Shown here: piece by piece, positions 28,519 to 32,304 of the stretch
Layout of the letters: each line of letters starts with the position of its first letter
Numbering within the stretch: position 1 is the stretch's first letter
Notes under the pieces: model-generated
Seen by the model: the letters and a program-made list of their open reading frames with translations, nothing else
The model's database searches: none
What the model was told of the DNA's origin: nothing
Position numbers and translations under genes: made by a program
Assembly: GCA_015066575.1 (NCBI GenBank)
Contig: SVOD01000008.1
Coordinates: 1 to 32,304 of the forward strand
Direction of reading: 5' to 3'
DNA: 32,304 bases
Origin: Oscillospiraceae bacterium
GTDB lineage: Bacteria > Bacillota > Clostridia > Oscillospirales > Acutalibacteraceae

Positions 28519-28986
28519 ATGGCAGTTTACGACAACAGTGCATATGATTTTGAAACATTTTCCCCCAGAAGACAGGTGCTGCCTCAGGAGCAACCCGAGA
28601 AAAGGGGATTTGAACCGAAAATTGTGCGTGCTCCCAAAAAGAGCTTTAAGCAGCAACAGGAGGAAAAGCATCATTACCGCAATAGGTTTATTCGCGTCAT
28701 GGCAGTGTCTCTCATTTTGTTCACACTGCTTGGCAGCCGCATTTATCTGCAGGTGAGCCTGACCGAAAAAACCAGAGAGCTCGACAATCTCAATAGCGAG
28801 ATTAAGGTTTCTCAAAGTGAAAATGTGGCGCTCAACAACCGCCTTTATGAAATTATGAGCCTTGACACGGTCGAGCAAAAAGCCGTTAAGCAGCTGCATA
28901 TGGTTAAGCGCGACTCCAGCCAAATTCGATACATTGAAGTGGACTCTACGGACAATTCGACCGATGGGGTCAGAGTCAGCGAGTAA
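28519..28986 (+). CDS. ftsL: FtsL-like cell division protein
   Basis: FtsL is a bitopic divisome protein that pairs with FtsB/DivIC. The 155-residue product has a basic cytoplasmic N-terminus (about 1-58), one membrane helix (FIRVMAVSLILFTLLGSRIYL, about 56-77), and an extracellular coiled coil with leucine spacing (VSLTEKTRELDNLNSEIKVSQSENVALNNRL, about 78-112), then a VEQKAVKQLHMVKRDSSQIRYIEV segment typical of FtsL. Sequence identity in this family is low, so the assignment rests on topology and position between rsmH and the PBP gene. Confidence 0.9.
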   Translation: MAVYDNSAYDFETFSPRRQVLPQEQPEKRGFEPKIVRAPKKSFKQQQEEKHHYRNRFIRVMAVSLILFTLLGSRIYLQVSLTEKTRELDNLNSEIKVSQSENVALNNRLYEIMSLDTVEQKAVKQLHMVKRDSSQIRYIEVDSTDNSTDGVRVSE

Positions 28987-29013
28987 TTTTTAAAACAACG
29001 CAATAATATAATT

Positions 29014-29041
29014 ACGAGAGCCTTTTTTCAAAGACTCTCGT
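29014..29041 (+). promoter_or_regulatory. Hairpin in the ftsL-PBP gap
   Basis: ACGAGAG-C-CTTT-TTTC-AAAG-A-CTCTCGT folds into an 11-bp stem with one mismatch. No clean T tract follows, so it is not a standard terminator. AT-rich TATAAT-like repeats lie at 29055-29075, but no good -35 is seen. Confidence 0.5.
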
Positions 29042-29109
29042 TAGCCTTTATTCTTATAATATAATAAATATAATATTATAGAGGCAGAATATCATTGGAG
29101 GAACAGAAT

Positions 29110-31386
29110 TTGCAAAAGGCAATCAAAAAAATCAGCTTAAAGCGAATCAGGGTTTTGATGCTTGTTATATTCATCGGTTTTGCCATTTTGGGGGTAAAGC
29201 TGATGTGGGTTCAATTGGTTAAGGGGAATTACTACAAGGAAAAAGCACTGCAAAACCAGCTCTCCGATACCATCATTGAAGCCGAGCGCGGCACAATTTA
29301 TGACAGCAATATGAATGTGCTTGTGCAGAGCGCAACGGTTTGGAAGGTCTTCATTGACCCGGTCAGCGTTAAAAGCGAAGCGGAAAAGAGCGGCAAAAAT
29401 GTGGCAGAGGAATTGGCGCAAAACCTTTCCAAAATTTTAGATGTCAAACAGGAAGATGTGCTTGCCGCCTGCAAAAAGGACACGCGCTACGAAGTGATTA
29501 AAGACGATGTCGAGCACGAAATGAAGCAAAAACTGCTTGCGTATACCACCGACAAACAGTACACCTCCTGCGTCGGCGTGGAAACCTCCACCAAGAGATA
29601 TTACTCTTCCTCCTCTTTTGCGGCAACGGTGCTGGGCTTTGTCGGTTCCGACGGGCAGGGCATTGAGGGGCTCGAGGCTTTTTATGATGACACGCTCACC
29701 GGCACGGCAGGCAGAATTGTGACGGCGAAAAATGCACAATCGGGTTCCATGCCCAACAACTACGAGAGCGTGATTGACTCAAGCGACGGCTCGAGCATTG
29801 TGCTGACCATTGACGATGTGCTGCAGTATTCTCTGGAAAAGAACTTGGATACCGCCAGAACCAACGCGGATGCCAAATATGCCTACGGGGTTGTGATGGA
29901 TGTCAATACCGGCGCGATTCTTGCCATGTCCAACAAGCCCGACTTTAATTCCGATGACCCGTGGGAGATAAAAGATAAGGATGTCAAGAAAGACATTGCC
30001 AAGATTACGGATAAGAAAGAGCGCGCACAGGCAGAGTCCGATGCCCTCATAGCCCAGTGGAGAAACCGCACCATTTCCGATACCTACGAACCCGGCTCCG
30101 TATTTAAGATTATCACGGCTGCCGCGGCGCTTGAGGAAGGGGTAGTCAAGCCCGATGATACATACTATGATTCCGGCAGCATTGAAGTCGAGGACAGGGT
30201 TTATCACTGTCAGCTCAGAACCGGTCACGGGCTGGAAACCTTCTCGGAGGGCTTGCAGAATTCCTGTAACCCGTGGTTTATTACCGTCGGGCAAAAGCTG
30301 GGTGTCCACAATTTTTACAAATACTTTGAAGCCTTCGGTTTTACGGAAAAGACCAATATTGACTTGCCCGGTGAGGCAACACCCGCTGCGGGTGTCACCT
30401 ACCACACCGAAGATGAAATGGGGCGCGTGGAGCTTGCGTCCGAGTCCTTCGGGCAGTCCTTCCAGGTCAGCCCCATTCAAATGATGACTGCGGTGTGCGC
30501 TGCGGCAAACGGCGGCAAACTGATGCAACCGTATGTGGTTAAGGAAGTGCTCGACAGCGAAGGCAATGTGACCTCCACCACACAGCCCAAGGTGCGCCGG
30601 CAGGTGATTTCCGAATCCACCTCCTCCACCTTGTGCCTGATGCTGGAAGAAGTGGTCAAATACGGCACCGGTAAAAATGCCTATGTAGCCGGCTACAGGG
30701 TAGCGGGTAAGACCGGTACCTCCGAAAAGCTCGGCACCATTCAGGACGACACCGGCAAAAAGTATGTTACCAGCTTTGTGGCGTTTGCGCCGGCAAATGA
30801 CCCGAAAGTGGCAGTGCTCATTGCGGTCGATGAACCGCAGGGCGGCAATATCGGCGGCGGTACCAACGCGGCGCCCTCCGTGGCGGCAGTCATTGAGGAA
30901 GCGATGAAGTATTACAACGTGCAGCCGCAGTATACCGAGGATGAAATGACACAGCTGGAAACTGCGACACCGTCGCTTGTCGGCATGAGTGTGGATAAAG
31001 CGCAGTCGGTATTAGAGGACAGCAATCTGCAATATATCGTTGTGGGTGATGGGAAGGAAATTACCGGTCAATCCCCCGCGGCAGACAGAAATATTCCGGG
31101 CGGCGGCACGGTGGTGCTGTATACGGATAAAGACTACAAAGCAGAAACCGTGAAGGTACCTGATTTTACGGGGCTGAGTGTTTCGGAAGCCAACTCGCTG
31201 GCGACGGAAAACGGTTTAAATATCCGCTTTAGCGGAAACAATCTGGAGAGCGGCACGGTCACCGCTTACCGGCAGTCCGAGGAAAAGGACAGCGAGGTGG
31301 AGAAGGGTTCCGTCATTACGGTATTCTTTATCGCTTCGAGCGGTGTAAGCGACACCTATACAGGGGATGCCGCCGTGGAAGATTAA
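29110..31386 (+). CDS. Penicillin-binding protein, class B, with two PASTA domains (SpoVD/FtsI type)
   Basis: A septal or sporulation transpeptidase. TTG 29110 has GGAGGA seven bases upstream; the track TTG at 29095 has only GAGGC, so I prefer 29110 (758 residues), though either is possible. A short cytoplasmic tail and one membrane helix (VLMLVIFIGFAILGVKLMWV) are followed by the dimerisation domain (ERGTIYDSNMNVL). The transpeptidase domain has SxxK EPGSVFKIIT, SxN LQNSCNPW and KTG GYRVAGKTGTSEK, all intact. Two C-terminal PASTA repeats (about 630-685 and 692-750) follow. In Firmicutes two such enzymes exist, vegetative PbpB/FtsI and sporulation SpoVD, and sequence alone does not tell them apart here. 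murE follows 35 bases later. Confidence 0.92.
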   Translation: MQKAIKKISLKRIRVLMLVIFIGFAILGVKLMWVQLVKGNYYKEKALQNQLSDTIIEAERGTIYDSNMNVLVQSATVWKVFIDPVSVKSEAEKSGKNVAEELAQNLSKILDVKQEDVLAACKKDTRYEVIKDDVEHEMKQKLLAYTTDKQYTSCVGVETSTKRYYSSSSFAATVLGFVGSDGQGIEGLEAFYDDTLTGTAGRIVTAKNAQSGSMPNNYESVIDSSDGSSIVLTIDDVLQYSLEKNLDTARTNADAKYAYGVVMDVNTGAILAMSNKPDFNSDDPWEIKDKDVKKDIAKITDKKERAQAESDALIAQWRNRTISDTYEPGSVFKIITAAAALEEGVVKPDDTYYDSGSIEVEDRVYHCQLRTGHGLETFSEGLQNSCNPWFITVGQKLGVHNFYKYFEAFGFTEKTNIDLPGEATPAAGVTYHTEDEMGRVELASESFGQSFQVSPIQMMTAVCAAANGGKLMQPYVVKEVLDSEGNVTSTTQPKVRRQVISESTSSTLCLMLEEVVKYGTGKNAYVAGYRVAGKTGTSEKLGTIQDDTGKKYVTSFVAFAPANDPKVAVLIAVDEPQGGNIGGGTNAAPSVAAVIEEAMKYYNVQPQYTEDEMTQLETATPSLVGMSVDKAQSVLEDSNLQYIVVGDGKEITGQSPAADRNIPGGGTVVLYTDKDYKAETVKVPDFTGLSVSEANSLATENGLNIRFSGNNLESGTVTAYRQSEEKDSEVEKGSVITVFFIASSGVSDTYTGDAAVED

Positions 31387-31421
31387 ACAAACGCAACAAC
31401 AATTTTCGGAGGTGCACATAC

Positions 31422-32304
31422 ATGAAAATATCGGAATTGTTAACGGGAGTCAAGGTGATATCCGATTACAGGAATGTCAGAGTTAAGGATATCACGGACG
31501 ATACGAGAAAAGTCAAAAAGGGCAGTGTGTTTGTCTGCATCAAGGGCGCAAATTTTGATGGTCACAGCGCCGCTCGGGAGATGCTCGACAAGGGTGCGGC
31601 AGCCGTCGTCTGCGACCACTCTTTGGGGCTAAAAAAAGAAGTGGTGGTCGAAAACACCCGCAGTGCATATTCCGTGATGTGCGCCAATTTCTTCGGTAAT
31701 CCCGCAAAGCAGTTGAAGCTTATCGGTTTGACCGGCACCAACGGTAAAACCTCGTCGACTTACTTTATCAAGAGCCTGTTTGAGCTCTTCGGCATCAAAA
31801 TGGGCTTAATCGGCACCATGCAGAACATGGTGGGGGGAGAAGCATTTGAAGCGCAGTACACGACTCCGACTGCCTATGAGCTGCAGCAGCTCTTCCGCAG
31901 GATGGCGGATGCAGGCTGTCAGTATTGCGTGATGGAGGTCTCCAGCCAGGCGTTGGCGCAGGGCAGGGTAGACGGCTTGCATTTTGACATTGCCATCTTC
32001 ACCAATTTAACGCAGGACCATTTGGATTTTCACGGCACAATGGAAAATTATGCGGCGGCGAAGAAAAAGCTCTTTGCCAACTGCGATACAGCCATTATCA
32101 ATCTCGATGACCCCTATGCCGCCTATATGCGGGAGGGGTTGCGCTGCAAGGTGGTGACCTATTCCGCCAAGGACAACAGCGCCGATTTCGTGGCAAAGAA
32201 TATTCAGCTGGATGCGCGCGGCATTACATACGAATTGTTGGGCGATGCGGTGATTGCAAGGCTCAAATGCCCGGTGCCCGGCTCATTTACGGTGTATAAC
32301 ACCC
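31422..32304 (+). CDS. murE: UDP-N-acetylmuramoyl-tripeptide synthetase MurE (partial)
   Basis: MurE adds the third amino acid of the peptidoglycan stem peptide. The start at ATG 31422 (MKISELLTGVKVISDYRNV) follows GGAGGT at ideal spacing. The frame runs off the window with about 294 residues read and no stop, so it is absent from the ORF track. The N-terminal domain has DDTRKVKKGSVFVCIKG. The ATP P-loop reads GLTGTNGKTSSTYFIKSLFE, and YTTPTAYELQQLF, MEVSSQALAQGRVDGLHFDIAIFTNLTQDHLDFHGTMENY and KKKLF follow. The third-residue specificity (mDAP or Lys) lies in the missing C-terminal part. Confidence 0.96.
   Translation, partial: MKISELLTGVKVISDYRNVRVKDITDDTRKVKKGSVFVCIKGANFDGHSAAREMLDKGAAAVVCDHSLGLKKEVVVENTRSAYSVMCANFFGNPAKQLKLIGLTGTNGKTSSTYFIKSLFELFGIKMGLIGTMQNMVGGEAFEAQYTTPTAYELQQLFRRMADAGCQYCVMEVSSQALAQGRVDGLHFDIAIFTNLTQDHLDFHGTMENYAAAKKKLFANCDTAIINLDDPYAAYMREGLRCKVVTYSAKDNSADFVAKNIQLDARGITYELLGDAVIARLKCPVPGSFTVYNT

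Overview
The window reads as chromosomal DNA of a Gram-positive, low-to-mid GC Clostridia member, most likely of the Oscillospiraceae/Ruminococcaceae type. The reasons are gene order (hrcA-grpE-dnaK-dnaJ; ylxM-ffh-rpsP-khpA-rimM-trmD; uvrC, rsmD-coaD; mraZ-rsmH-ftsL-PBP-murE), a perfect CIRCE operator, SigA-type promoters with 17-bp spacers, purine-rich Shine-Dalgarno sites, frequent TTG starts, a dockerin-bearing secreted protein and PASTA proteins. This placement is inferred from gene content; no database was searched.

Layout. 1-5600: the class I heat-shock operon, with CIRCE plus an extra half-site in front of hrcA, and two related repeat blocks on either side of dnaK. 5600-9340: a leftward pair (PH-like-repeat protein and zinc-ribbon protein, overlapping by ATGA) diverges from a small membrane protein followed by an iron-type alcohol dehydrogenase. 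9400-11430: leftward nadE-pncB, an NAD salvage operon. 11430-14000: a divergent pair, a tiny acidic Cys-cluster membrane protein with a perfect consensus promoter and a PASTA protein whose kinase domain has lost its catalytic residues. 14040-17130: a ClpC-like unfoldase without the usual middle domain, a dockerin protein whose promoter lies in the end of the clp gene and predicts a leaderless mRNA, and a 30-residue YjcZ-like membrane peptide. 17450-22570: prmA, then the SRP/ribosome-maturation cluster. 22700-26750: an HPr protein, uvrC, rsmD, coaD and a Clostridia-type coiled-coil protein, followed by an unassigned foldable RNA segment. 26930-32304: the start of the division/cell-wall (dcw) cluster, running off the window inside murE.

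The housekeeping genes are ordinary. The most unusual layer is between genes: at least eight arrays of a 7-bp unit (TCGGAAT/GCGGAAT), other 7- or 8-bp arrays of different sequence, and short hairpin modules attached to them. Copies of the same module carry different but still complementary stem sequences, which implies conserved structure rather than conserved sequence. Two of these elements run into gene ends and supply C-terminal codons. No tRNA, rRNA, CRISPR array, transposase or phage gene was recognised.
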